Source: Opitutia bacterium (lineage in GTDB: Bacteria; Verrucomicrobiota; Verrucomicrobiia; Opitutales; Opitutaceae). From it: a stretch of DNA of 64,000 nt. The notes under the pieces were generated by a model that saw only the letters and a program-made list of their open reading frames with translations, ran no database searches and had not been told where the DNA came from. The translations under genes were made by a program, and so were the position numbers. Where the stretch lies: the NCBI GenBank assembly GCA_947475065.1, contig CANJLB010000004.1, positions 1-64,000 of the forward strand. Direction: 5' to 3'. Shown here in pieces: positions 8,169 to 16,108 of this stretch. Within the stretch, counting starts at the first letter, position 1, and each line of letters starts with the position of its first letter.

Positions 8169-9689
8169 ATGAGCATGCTTCCACTCGCCCAAATCGGGTC
8201 TTTCGGCATCACGGCCATCGTGGTCGTTGGCCTCGTCGTCGTCGTTTTCGTTTTTCTAATCATCTACGCCAGCCGCTACACCAAGGTCGGCCCCAACGAG
8301 GTGCTGATCGTGTCTGGCAAGCGGCACCGGGTCATCAATCACGAGGGCCAGGTCGCCGTCCGCGGCTTCCGCATCGTGAAGGGCGGCGGCTCGTTCATCT
8401 TCCCCGTCCTGGAGAAGGCCGATGTGCTCTCACTCGAGCTGCTCACCATTGATGTGCAGACGCCCGAAGTCTACACCAGCAAGGGCGTGCCGGTGAAGGT
8501 GGACGGCGTCGCGCAAATCAAGGTCAAGGGTGACGACATCTCCATCGCCACCGCCGCCGAGCAGTTCCTCAGCAAGAGCACGGACGACATCAAGAACATC
8601 GCCATGCAGACGCTGGAAGGCCACCTCCGCGCCATCCTGGGCACGATGACGGTCGAGGAGATTTACCAGAACCGCGATGCGTTTGCCTCGAAGGTGCAGG
8701 AAGTCGCCGCCGGCGACATGGCCAACATGGGGCTCACCATCGTCAGCTTCACCATCCGCGACATCCGCGACACCCAGGGTTACCTGGATGCGCTCGGCAA
8801 GCCCCGCATCGCGCAGGTCAAGCGCGACGCGGTCATCGCGCAGGCCGAGGCCGACCGCGATTCCGCCATCCGCTCCGCCCAGGCCTCGCAGGCCGGGCAG
8901 GAGGCGAAGTTCGCCGCCGAATCCAAGATCGCCGAGGCCAAACGCGACTACGAGATGAACGTCGCCGGCTACAACGCCTCCGTGAACCAAAGGAAGGCCG
9001 AGAGCGAGCTCGCCTATGACCTCCAGAAATTCAAGACCAACCAGCTCGTGAAAGCCGAGGAGGTGCAGGTCAGCATCATCGAAAAGCAGAAGCAGATCGA
9101 GCTGCAGGAACAGGAAATCCGCCGCCGGCAAAAGGAGCTGGAGGCCAATGTCCAGAAGCCCGCCGACGCCGAACGCTACAAGGTCGAGACCCTCGCCGCC
9201 GCGAGAAAGTTCCAGCTTGAGACCGAGGCCGCCGGCGCCGCCACCGCGACGAAGGCCACGGGCTTCGCCGCCGCCGACGTTGTCAAGGCCACCGGCACCG
9301 CCGAGGCCGACGCCAACAAGGCCCGCGGTCTCGCGGAGGCGTCCGTCATCGAGGCGCAGGGCCTTGCCACCGCCGAGGCGATGCGGAAGAAGGCCGAGTC
9401 GTTCAAGGAATACAATCAGGCCGCCATCATTGAGCTGATCGTGCGCGCGCTGCCCGAGATCGCCGGGCAGATTTCCGCCCCGCTCGCGAAGACCGAGAAG
9501 ATGGTCATCATCAACGCCGGCAACGGCCCCGGTGGCGGCGCGAGCAAGCTCACCGGCGACGTGACGACCATCCTGAGCCAGCTCCCGCCGGTGCTGGAAG
9601 CCCTCACCGGTGTGAAGCTAGAAAAGCTGATGGAGCAGGTGCCGGCGCTGAAAAATGCGATGGGGAAAAATGAATCCGACGGAATCTGA
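8169..9689 (+). CDS. floT: flotillin-like SPFH protein (FloT/YuaG type)
   Basis: 506 residues. There is one N-terminal membrane helix (~14-34) and an SPFH domain (~38-215, with TPEVYTSKGVPV, LEGHLRAILGTMTVEEIYQNRD and SFTIRDIRDTQGYLDALGKPRIAQ). A long Ala/Glu/Lys coiled coil (~220-430) and the flotillin C-terminus (YNQAAIIELIVRALPEIA...PLAKTEKMVIIN) complete it. Length and order match Bacillus FloT. It scaffolds ordered membrane microdomains. It lies 48 bases after the sigma-NfeD fusion and 24 bases before a YbjQ-family gene, so the three are probably one operon. Confidence 0.93.
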   Translation: MSMLPLAQIGSFGITAIVVVGLVVVVFVFLIIYASRYTKVGPNEVLIVSGKRHRVINHEGQVAVRGFRIVKGGGSFIFPVLEKADVLSLELLTIDVQTPEVYTSKGVPVKVDGVAQIKVKGDDISIATAAEQFLSKSTDDIKNIAMQTLEGHLRAILGTMTVEEIYQNRDAFASKVQEVAAGDMANMGLTIVSFTIRDIRDTQGYLDALGKPRIAQVKRDAVIAQAEADRDSAIRSAQASQAGQEAKFAAESKIAEAKRDYEMNVAGYNASVNQRKAESELAYDLQKFKTNQLVKAEEVQVSIIEKQKQIELQEQEIRRRQKELEANVQKPADAERYKVETLAAARKFQLETEAAGAATATKATGFAAADVVKATGTAEADANKARGLAEASVIEAQGLATAEAMRKKAESFKEYNQAAIIELIVRALPEIAGQISAPLAKTEKMVIINAGNGPGGGASKLTGDVTTILSQLPPVLEALTGVKLEKLMEQVPALKNAMGKNESDGI

Positions 9690-9713
9690 CCGGCCCTTCG
9701 GTCCACAAATCCC

Positions 9714-10064
9714 ATGAACCCGTCCCAAACCCCCGGCATCCTGGTCACCACCACCTTCACGATCGAAGGCCATCGGATTGTCGCCTACCGCGGGCTGGTG
9801 CGCGGCATCGTGGTGCGGTCGCCCACGATCGCCCAAGGTTTTTTTGGCGGCCTCAAAAACATCATCGGCGGCCAGATCGGCGCTTACACGGAAATGTGCG
9901 AACAGGCCCGGCTGCAGGCTTACGACGAGATGCTCGCCCATGCCCGGGAATTGGGAGCCAACGCCATCCTCGGGGTGCATTATGATGCCTCCGAAGTGGG
10001 CCGGGACACTGCGGCCACCGAAGTGCTGTGCTACGGCACCGCCGTGGTGATCGAGCCAGTCTGA
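9714..10064 (+). CDS. YbjQ/UPF0145-family protein
   Basis: 116 residues. Family features are the N-terminal ILVTTTFTIEGHRI strand pair, GLVRGIVVRSPTIAQGFFGGLKNIIGG, YTEMCEQARLQAYDEMLAHARELGANAILGVHYDASEV and the C-terminal TEVLCYGTAVVI. These small homo-oligomeric (pentamer-forming) proteins are often labelled heavy-metal-binding, though the biochemical role is not settled. Its place behind the flotillin, together with the His-rich loop in the sigma-NfeD fusion, hints at a metal or membrane-stress function; that is inference. Confidence 0.88.
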   Translation: MNPSQTPGILVTTTFTIEGHRIVAYRGLVRGIVVRSPTIAQGFFGGLKNIIGGQIGAYTEMCEQARLQAYDEMLAHARELGANAILGVHYDASEVGRDTAATEVLCYGTAVVIEPV

Positions 10065-10165
10065 AGCCCCCGCCAGTTCCCACAGCCGGGTGGAGACTTG
10101 GCCCCCCTGCTTTTTTTTCGTGCGTTGCCCGGTCTCTTTGTGGCTCACTACGTGTCCCGCTGCTG

Positions 10166-11350
10166 ATGAACATCCACGAATACCAAGCCAAAGCCCTCTT
10201 TGAGAAATTCGGCGTGCCCGTCCCCAAGGGCGCCGCCGCCAAGACCACGGCCGAGCTCAACGCCGCACTCGCCTCGCTCCCCGAGGGGCCGACGATGGTA
10301 AAATCACAAATCCACGCCGGCGGCCGCGGCAAGGGCACTTTCACCGACGGCTTCAAGGGCGGCGTGAAATTCTGCAAGACCAAAGCCGACGCCAGGGAAA
10401 CCGCCGGCAAGATGCTGAACAACACCCTGGTGACCATCCAGACCGGCCCTGCCGGCCGCAAAGTCCAGACGATCTACTTCACCGTCGCCAGCGATATTAA
10501 GAAGGAATACTACCTCGCCATCCTCCTCGACCGCGCCTCGTCGAAGCCCGTCATTGTCGCCTCCACCGAGGGCGGCGTCGAAATCGAGAAGGTCGCCCAC
10601 GACACGCCGGAAAAAATCCACAAGATCGTCGTTGATCCCGCCTATGGTCTCGCCGATTTCCAAGTCCGCGAGCTCATCTTCAAGCTCGGCTTCACCGGCA
10701 ATGAGGCGAAGAACGCCGGCAAGCTCATCCGCAACCTCTACACGATGTATTGGGAAACGGACGCCGCCATGGTCGAGGTCAACCCGCTCATCACCACCCC
10801 GGCCGGCGACGTCCTCGCGCTCGACGGCAAGGTCTCGTTCGACGACAACGCCTTGTTCCGCCACCCCGAGATTGCCGCCCTCCGCGACCTCAACGAGGAG
10901 GACTCCAAGGAAATCGAGGCCTCAAAATACTCGCTAAGCTACATCGCGCTCGACGGCAACATCGCCTGCCTCGTCAACGGGGCCGGGCTCGCGATGAGCA
11001 CGATGGACATCATCCAGCACTTCGGGGGCACCCCGGCCAATTTCCTCGATGTCGGCGGCGGCGCCTCTAAGGACCAAGTCATCGCGGCCTTCAAGATCAT
11101 CCTCGGGGACAAGAACGTGAAGGGAATCCTGGTGAACATCTTTGGCGGCATCATGGACTGCAACGTCATCGCCACCGGCATCGTCGCCGCCGTGAAAGAG
11201 GTGGGCCTCCAGCTCCCGCTCGTGGTGCGGCTCGAGGGCAACAATGTCGCCGCCGGCAAGGCCACGCTCGCCGCCTCCGGCCTGAAACTGGTCTCCGGCG
11301 ACACCATGGCCGACGCCGCCCAGAAAATCGTCAAGCTTGTCGCCGCCTAA
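10166..11350 (+). CDS. sucC: succinyl-CoA synthetase (ADP-forming) beta subunit
   Basis: 394 residues. It starts MNIHEYQAKALFEKFGVPVPKG, the classic start of the family. The ATP-grasp domain follows, with KSQIHAGGRGKG, and then the CoA-ligase part with NGAGLAMSTMDIIQHFGG, FLDVGGGA and the signature GGIMDCNVIATGIVAA. It converts succinyl-CoA to succinate with ATP formation in the citric acid cycle. The frame runs upstream to 10028 without family sequence, so the ATG at 10166 is used. sucD follows only after a VOC-fold gene and two repeat elements. Confidence 0.97.
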   Translation: MNIHEYQAKALFEKFGVPVPKGAAAKTTAELNAALASLPEGPTMVKSQIHAGGRGKGTFTDGFKGGVKFCKTKADARETAGKMLNNTLVTIQTGPAGRKVQTIYFTVASDIKKEYYLAILLDRASSKPVIVASTEGGVEIEKVAHDTPEKIHKIVVDPAYGLADFQVRELIFKLGFTGNEAKNAGKLIRNLYTMYWETDAAMVEVNPLITTPAGDVLALDGKVSFDDNALFRHPEIAALRDLNEEDSKEIEASKYSLSYIALDGNIACLVNGAGLAMSTMDIIQHFGGTPANFLDVGGGASKDQVIAAFKIILGDKNVKGILVNIFGGIMDCNVIATGIVAAVKEVGLQLPLVVRLEGNNVAAGKATLAASGLKLVSGDTMADAAQKIVKLVAA

Positions 11351-11358
11351 TTCCCTTG

Positions 11359-11442
11359 AAGCGCCAAGACGCCAAGTCGCAAAGGACAAACCAAAGTCAG
11401 AACCTCTTCCTCCGAACTTAGCGTCTTCGCGTCTTTGCGCTT
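11359..11442 (+). repeat. inverted repeat, AAGCGC-AAGACGC family, copy 1
   Basis: The arm at 11359-11380 starts AAGCGCCAAGACGCC. The arm at 11421-11442 is its inverted partner (19 of 22 bases pair). The same core, AAGCGCAAAGACGCGA, occurs as an inverted pair at 29894-29974. It fills most of the sucC to VOC-gene space. Confidence 0.7.
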
Positions 11443-11469
11443 AACTTCAACCAGCACCCCACTCCAGCC

Positions 11470-11835
11470 ATGAGCATCCAAGTCAAAGAACTCGCCTTCG
11501 TCTTCCATGCCGTGAAGGACATCCCCGCCGCCCGCAAATTTTACGAAGAGCTCCTCGGCCTGAAAGTCAGCCTGCAAGTCGAGTTTGGCCCCGGCCAGTG
11601 GTGGATTGAATACGACCTCGCCGGTCAGGCGCTGGCGATTTCCAACGCCATGCCCGGCACGCCGCAGTCCTCGCTCACCCTGGAAGTCGCCAGCCTTGAT
11701 GACGCCCTGGCCGCCGTGAAGGCCGCTGGCGTGCCCCTCGCGTTCGATGTGATGGAATTTCCGCCCTGCCGTCTGTTCGCGATCAAGGATCCCGACGGCA
11801 ACCAAGTCGGCCTCCACCAGCGCAAAGCGGGCTGA
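11470..11835 (+). CDS. VOC (glyoxalase/bleomycin-resistance) family protein
   Basis: 121 residues with the paired beta-alpha-beta-beta-beta layout. The first module is ELAFVFHAVKDIPAARKFYEELLGLKV, with WWIEYDLAGQALAIS. The second module has LEVASLDDALAAVKAAGV and ends LFAIKDPDGNQVGLHQ. Members bind divalent metals and do varied isomerase, lyase or dioxygenase chemistry; the substrate cannot be told from sequence. Its position between sucC and sucD is unusual, but repeats flank it on both sides, so it may simply be an insertion. Confidence 0.88.
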   Translation: MSIQVKELAFVFHAVKDIPAARKFYEELLGLKVSLQVEFGPGQWWIEYDLAGQALAISNAMPGTPQSSLTLEVASLDDALAAVKAAGVPLAFDVMEFPPCRLFAIKDPDGNQVGLHQRKAG

Positions 11836-11840
11836 AAAAG

Positions 11841-11928
11841 TCCAGAGCTGAGAGCCAAGAGCTCAGCGCTCCAATCCAACGAACCCACTCTTCGTGCTCT
11901 AGACTCTCAGCTCTTAGCTCTAAGCTTT
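11841..11928 (+). repeat. inverted array of AGAGCTGAG-type units
   Basis: The left part (11848-11872) reads AGAGCTGAGAGC, then CAAGAGCTCAG. The right part (about 11900-11928) contains the inverse (CTCTCAGCTCTTAGCTCT). The unit is about 8 bases. It fills the space between the VOC gene and sucD. Confidence 0.6.
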
Positions 11929-11935
11929 CCACACA

Positions 11936-12859
11936 ATGCCCATCCTCGTCACTCCGCAAACCAAGCTCCTCATCCAAGGCATCACCGGTGAATTCGGCGC
12001 GCGCCACACCCGGCTCTCGCTCGACTACGGCACGACGGTCGTCGCCGGCGTCACGCCGGGCAAGGGCGGCCAGTTTTTCGAGCACGGCGGCCACCGTGTG
12101 CCGATCTTCAATTCCGTCGCCGACGCGGCGCGCGCCACCGGTGCGACGGTCTCCGCGATTTTCGTGCCGCCACCGTTCGCGGCGGACGCAATCCTTGAGT
12201 GCGCCGATGCGGGCCTCGACCTCGCCGTTGCGATCACCGAGGGCATCCCGATCCGCGACATGGTGCGCGTGAAGCACGCGATGCAGGGCTCCAAAACGCG
12301 CCTGCTCGGCCCAAACTGCCCCGGCGTCGTCACGCCCGGCACGGGGCCGGACTCCTCCGGCGGCTGCCGCATCGGCATCGCCCCCGGCTACATTCACAAG
12401 CGCGGCCATGTGGGCGTCGTCTCGCGCTCCGGCACGCTCACCTATGAGGCGGTCTTTCAGCTCACCTCAAAGAACATCGGCCAGACCACGTGCGTCGGGA
12501 TCGGCGGCGACCCGGTCAACGGCACCTCGCATCTCGATGTGATCAAGCTCTTCAACGCCGACCCCGAGACGCACGGCATCATCATGATTGGCGAAATCGG
12601 CGGCAACGCCGAGGTCGAGGCCGCGCGCTGGATCAAGGCCAATTGCCAGAAGCCCGTCGCGGGTTTCATTGCCGGTGCCACCGCCCCGGCCGGCCGCCGC
12701 ATGGGCCACGCCGGCGCGATCGTCGGCGGTGCCGAGGATACGGCGGCAGCAAAGATCGCCGTCTTCAAGGAATGCGGCATCGAGGTCGCCATCACCCCGA
12801 GCGACATGGCCGACGCCCTCCTCCGCGCCGCGAAGGCGAAGGGCGTGACGCTGGCCTGA
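11936..12859 (+). CDS. sucD: succinyl-CoA synthetase alpha subunit
   Basis: 307 residues, slightly longer than the usual ~290. An N-terminal Rossmann CoA-binding domain ([37 protein letters not shown]) is followed by [13 protein letters not shown] and [15 protein letters not shown]. The phosphohistidine loop [12 protein letters not shown] is at ~255-266. It forms the catalytic heterodimer with SucC. It is separated from sucC by the VOC gene, so co-transcription is possible but not assured. Confidence 0.97.
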   Translation: MPILVTPQTKLLIQGITGEFGARHTRLSLDYGTTVVAGVTPGKGGQFFEHGGHRVPIFNSVADAARATGATVSAIFVPPPFAADAILECADAGLDLAVAITEGIPIRDMVRVKHAMQGSKTRLLGPNCPGVVTPGTGPDSSGGCRIGIAPGYIHKRGHVGVVSRSGTLTYEAVFQLTSKNIGQTTCVGIGGDPVNGTSHLDVIKLFNADPETHGIIMIGEIGGNAEVEAARWIKANCQKPVAGFIAGATAPAGRRMGHAGAIVGGAEDTAAAKIAVFKECGIEVAITPSDMADALLRAAKAKGVTLA

Positions 12860-12904
12860 TTACCGCGGGCCACATCAAGATAGTTGCTGTGATTTTTAAG
12901 TTTG

Positions 12905-13477
12905 ATGCCAAAAAAAACTCAGCAGCGTGATGCGAAGCTCGTGGAACAATGCGATATTTTGGCCGCTTTGATTGGGGCTATCCGTCCTTTTTATCAATCG
13001 GCAAGCCCCCAGCAGAGGGCATTTTTGGAAACAATCATCGGTGCCGGGCTCTGGTATATTCCAAAACCAGCAGGTGCTTGGACTGGTCGCATATCTGTTG
13101 GAGCACTCCGCGCCTTTCATCCTGAAAGCGGCATTGTGAAACCACGCCTGAGTGAAGAACACGTTTATCCCCGCAAGGTTGCCGCACGCCATCTAATTGA
13201 AGATTCATCGCTGGACGGTTCGGCGCTCGCCAATCTTTTTCGTGAAAAATATGGACGGGTTCATCTTATTACTTCGGAAGAAAATAAGGCTGTTCAACCT
13301 TTTCAGCGCGCAGGAGTGTTTACTTCTCCTGAGGCCGCCTACACCATGGCTGGCATCCTCTTTCTTGATTTGCCTGCAAATGAATTACGCCATGTGAAGC
13401 GTAGGGATCGCGAGATAATTGATCGCCATCTTAGCAGCCACTCTAAGCATGGACTGCTCAGTCATGGAACGCCCTAA
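12905..13477 (+). CDS. hypothetical protein, possibly HNH-like
   Basis: 190 residues from ATG MPKKTQQRDAK; a TTG one codon earlier is the alternative. No family is recognised with certainty. The stretch SEEHVYPRKVAARHL (~77-91), then LFREKYGRVHLITSEENKAVQPF (~105-127), has the spacing of degenerate HNH endonucleases: E-H-V.PR..., then a strand ending in IT.EEN. Codon use is much richer in A and T than in its neighbours (many AAA, TTT, ATT, AAT), which suggests transfer. It lies downstream of sucD and converges on the EamA gene. Confidence 0.55.
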   Translation: MPKKTQQRDAKLVEQCDILAALIGAIRPFYQSASPQQRAFLETIIGAGLWYIPKPAGAWTGRISVGALRAFHPESGIVKPRLSEEHVYPRKVAARHLIEDSSLDGSALANLFREKYGRVHLITSEENKAVQPFQRAGVFTSPEAAYTMAGILFLDLPANELRHVKRRDREIIDRHLSSHSKHGLLSHGTP

Positions 13478-13489
13478 GCATGCCTGCTC

Positions 13490-14413
13490 TCAGCAGGCCC
13501 TGTCCTTCGGCGTGCTTTTCTGCAACGTGATCAGCACCACCGCGATGATGATCACCGCCGAGGCGGCCAGCGTGCGCGGCGTCACCTGCTCGCCTTGGAA
13601 TTGCCAGCCGAGCCACACGGCGACCACTGGGTTGACCCACGCATAGGTCGCCACCAGCGCGGGCGTGCTGTGGCGCAGCAGCCACACAAAGGTCGAGAAG
13701 CCTACCAGTGAGCCCACAAAGACGAGATAAACAAACGCCTGCCACGCCGCCGGCCCCACCGCTCCGGGGTGAAATTGACCGAACTCCCCAAGCGCCGCCG
13801 CCGCGACGAGCTGCATCGCACCGCCCGTAAACATTTGGAGAGCCGCGCCCAGCAACGGGTCGGCCCCGCTGCGGGCATGCTTCGATTGGATTGAGCCCAC
13901 CGCCCACAGCACACCCGACGCCAGCAGCGCCACCACCCCTGTCAACGGCAGCCCGCCTTGCGCCGGCTTTTCCCACGGCGCGGCCAGCCACGCTACTCCC
14001 GCCAGCCCCAGCAGCAGCGCGCCAAACGTCCTCGCGCGCGGTCGCGTGCCGCCCGGCCACGCCCACGCCACCAACGCCATGGCGAGCGGCGTCACCCCGA
14101 TCACGAGCGCCGTCACACCCGACGGCACCGTCTGCTCCGCCCATGCCACCAGACCATTGCCACCGAGCAGCAGGAAAAAACCCGTGACCGCATGGTCGCG
14201 CCACTGCGCCGCCGTCGGCCGCGCCGCTCCGCGCGCCTGCAGCCACGCCAGCAGCAACGCCCCCGCCAGCACGAACCGCGACCCGGCCATGAGAAACGGC
14301 GGGATGTCCCGCACCACCACCCGGATAGCCAGATACGTCGAGCCCCACACCAGGTAGATGGTGGCAAACGCGGCGACAAGCGCAGTACGGGACGGCAGCG
14401 GACGGGTGGACAT
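13490..14413 (-). CDS. EamA/DMT-family permease (YedA-like)
   Basis: 307 residues from MSTRPLPSRT. Ten hydrophobic helices lie in two EamA repeats. Repeat 1 opens LVAAFATIYLVWGSTYLAIRV and PPFLMAGSRFVLAG. Repeat 2 includes GVVALLASGVLWAVGSIQSKHARS and FSTFVWLLRHSTPALVATYAWVNPVVAVWLGW, typical of metabolite exporters such as YedA/RhaT relatives. Substrate unknown. It runs divergently from the next gene at 14506. Confidence 0.9.
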   Translation of the reverse strand: MSTRPLPSRTALVAAFATIYLVWGSTYLAIRVVVRDIPPFLMAGSRFVLAGALLLAWLQARGAARPTAAQWRDHAVTGFFLLLGGNGLVAWAEQTVPSGVTALVIGVTPLAMALVAWAWPGGTRPRARTFGALLLGLAGVAWLAAPWEKPAQGGLPLTGVVALLASGVLWAVGSIQSKHARSGADPLLGAALQMFTGGAMQLVAAAALGEFGQFHPGAVGPAAWQAFVYLVFVGSLVGFSTFVWLLRHSTPALVATYAWVNPVVAVWLGWQFQGEQVTPRTLAASAVIIIAVVLITLQKSTPKDRAC

Positions 14414-14505
14414 GACAGGCCGCACGGTTTCAAATCCCCCCGGCCCACGCCAGCCACAAACGGGCGTTGCCCTTCACCCTCCGCCCTGCTCCGCTCTCCC
14501 AAAAC

Positions 14506-15135
14506 ATGTCCGCCATTGACGAATCCATCGTCCGCGAATACTTCGAGCAGAGCGGCTTCCTCGTCCGCCAGGTCAGCAAATACCAGGTGACCGCCCGGCA
14601 TAAGACCGGCGACGAGGAGGTGGACCTGCTCGTCTATAATCCTGCGTGGAAACGCGGCGCCCGGCGGCCGAATTTTTTCCTTTTTTCCAACGAGCTGGAG
14701 TTCGTCCATCGCGCCGTCGTCTCCGTGAAGCCTTGGCATACCGGCGTGTTCAGCCCGGCCATCCTCAAAAGTTCGCCGGAAATTTTCCGCTTTCTCGAGG
14801 CTGGCGTGCTGCGGCAGGCCACGAAGCTTTTTCCGGCCGCCGCCGAGGACGATCCCGCCGACAGCCTGACCAAAATTCTGGTGCTGCCCGGCCTGCCCAC
14901 CCAGGAGCCGTTCCGCTCGCAAAGCGTCACCCTGCTCCGGGAGCGCGGGGTGGACGCCATCATCTCCTTCCGCACGATGCTGCTCGACCTCATCGAAAAA
15001 ACCGAGGTCAACCGCAGCTACCGCAAGAGCGACATCCTCCAGGTCATCCGTCTGCTCAAAAACTATGACCTGCTTAAGGACACTCAGCTCGAGCTCCCCG
15101 GGCCGCGTCCGGCGCCGCGCAAGGCGCGCGAGTAA
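14506..15135 (+). CDS. conserved hypothetical protein, possible nuclease fold
   Basis: 209 residues from MSAIDESIVREYFEQSGF; an extension to 14467 is unlikely. Not recognised with certainty. The N-terminal half (VREYFEQSGFLVRQVSKYQ...DEEVDLLVYNPAW...AVVSVKPWHTG) shows the E, then VDLLV, then VxVKxW spacing seen in PD-(D/E)XK-like folds. The C-terminal half is helical (VTLLRERGVDAIISFRTMLLDLIEKTEVNRSYRKSDILQVIRLLKNYDLL). The nuclease-fold idea is inference; it may be a structural relative without activity. A weak hairpin (15221-15237) follows. Confidence 0.7.
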   Translation: MSAIDESIVREYFEQSGFLVRQVSKYQVTARHKTGDEEVDLLVYNPAWKRGARRPNFFLFSNELEFVHRAVVSVKPWHTGVFSPAILKSSPEIFRFLEAGVLRQATKLFPAAAEDDPADSLTKILVLPGLPTQEPFRSQSVTLLRERGVDAIISFRTMLLDLIEKTEVNRSYRKSDILQVIRLLKNYDLLKDTQLELPGPRPAPRKARE

Positions 15136-15220
15136 GCTCGCAGGAAATGACAGGATCCCAGATTCGTAGCGCCAGCCAACATCCGATGCCCATGCCATCC
15201 GCTTCCCTCCTCCGCGTCGC

Positions 15221-15237
15221 CCGGCCCGCCGGGCCGG
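15221..15237 (+). terminator. weak candidate terminator hairpin
   Basis: The stem CCGGCCC/GGGCCGG has a GCC loop. A T-run (ATTTTTC) follows only after about eight bases. It sits between the 14506 gene and lpxA. Confidence 0.3.
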
Positions 15238-15306
15238 CCTTGGAATTTTTCCCCACAGGATTTTATCGGCGTTGAGCCTTGGGACCACTGGGATTTTCCT
15301 GCGGCC

Positions 15307-16056
15307 ATGATCCACCCCACCGCCATCGTCGAACCGGGCGCACATCTCGGCGCGGACTGCGAAATCATGGCCTACGCCGTGATCACGCGGCATTGCGTGC
15401 TGGGCGACCGGGTCATGGTAGGGCCCCACGCCGTGCTCGGCGGAGATCCGCAGGACCTCAAATTTGATTGCGCCACCGGGTCGGCCGTCCGCATCGGTTC
15501 CGGCACGGTCATCCGCGAGGGCGTGACGGTGAACCGCGCGGCCCGGCCCGGCGGCGAGACGGCCGTGGGGTCAAACTGCTTTCTCATGGCGGCGAGCCAT
15601 GTCGGCCACGACTGCACGGTGGGCGACCACGTCATCCTCGCCAATGCCGCGCTGCTCGCCGGCCACGTGAGCATCGGGGCGAACAGCTTCGTCGGCGGCG
15701 GGGCGGCGTTTCACCAGTTCGTGCGCGTGGGCGAAGGGGTGATGATCGGCGGGCTGACCGCCGTCTCCCTCGACCTGCCGCCTTACGTGCTGGCGGCCAA
15801 CCGCAACGAGCTCGCCGGCCTCAACCTCATCGGCCTGAAGCGGCGCGGCGTGGCACGCGAGGCCATCGCCGAGCTGAAGGAGCTTTTCCGCGCCGTGTGC
15901 GGCGCGACGGGCAACCCGCAGGCGCTCGCCGCCGCGCGGCTGGCCGGCGCGCGGTCGCCGGAAGCGCGGCGGTTCCTGGAGTTCTTTGCCGGAAGCAAAC
16001 GTGGCTTCGCCCGGGCGCGACGGACCCCAGAAAACGGGCCGGAACCGGCCGATTAA
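15307..16056 (+). CDS. lpxA: acyl-ACP--UDP-N-acetylglucosamine O-acyltransferase
   Basis: 249 residues. Left-handed beta-helix hexapeptide repeats run through ~1-185 (IHPTAIVEPGAHLG, CEIMAYAVI, CVLGDRVMVGPHAVLGGDPQDLKF). The catalytic His is in SHVGHDCTVGD (~101). The helical C-terminal domain begins GLNLIGLKRRGV. It does the first step of lipid A synthesis in the cytoplasm, which is good evidence for an LPS outer membrane. pdxA begins 52 bases downstream. Confidence 0.95.
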   Translation: MIHPTAIVEPGAHLGADCEIMAYAVITRHCVLGDRVMVGPHAVLGGDPQDLKFDCATGSAVRIGSGTVIREGVTVNRAARPGGETAVGSNCFLMAASHVGHDCTVGDHVILANAALLAGHVSIGANSFVGGGAAFHQFVRVGEGVMIGGLTAVSLDLPPYVLAANRNELAGLNLIGLKRRGVAREAIAELKELFRAVCGATGNPQALAAARLAGARSPEARRFLEFFAGSKRGFARARRTPENGPEPAD

Positions 16057-16108
16057 ACCCGGCGAACCTGAAAGACGCGGAGAAGGCCCGGATCTTCCCC
16101 GCTCCCCC

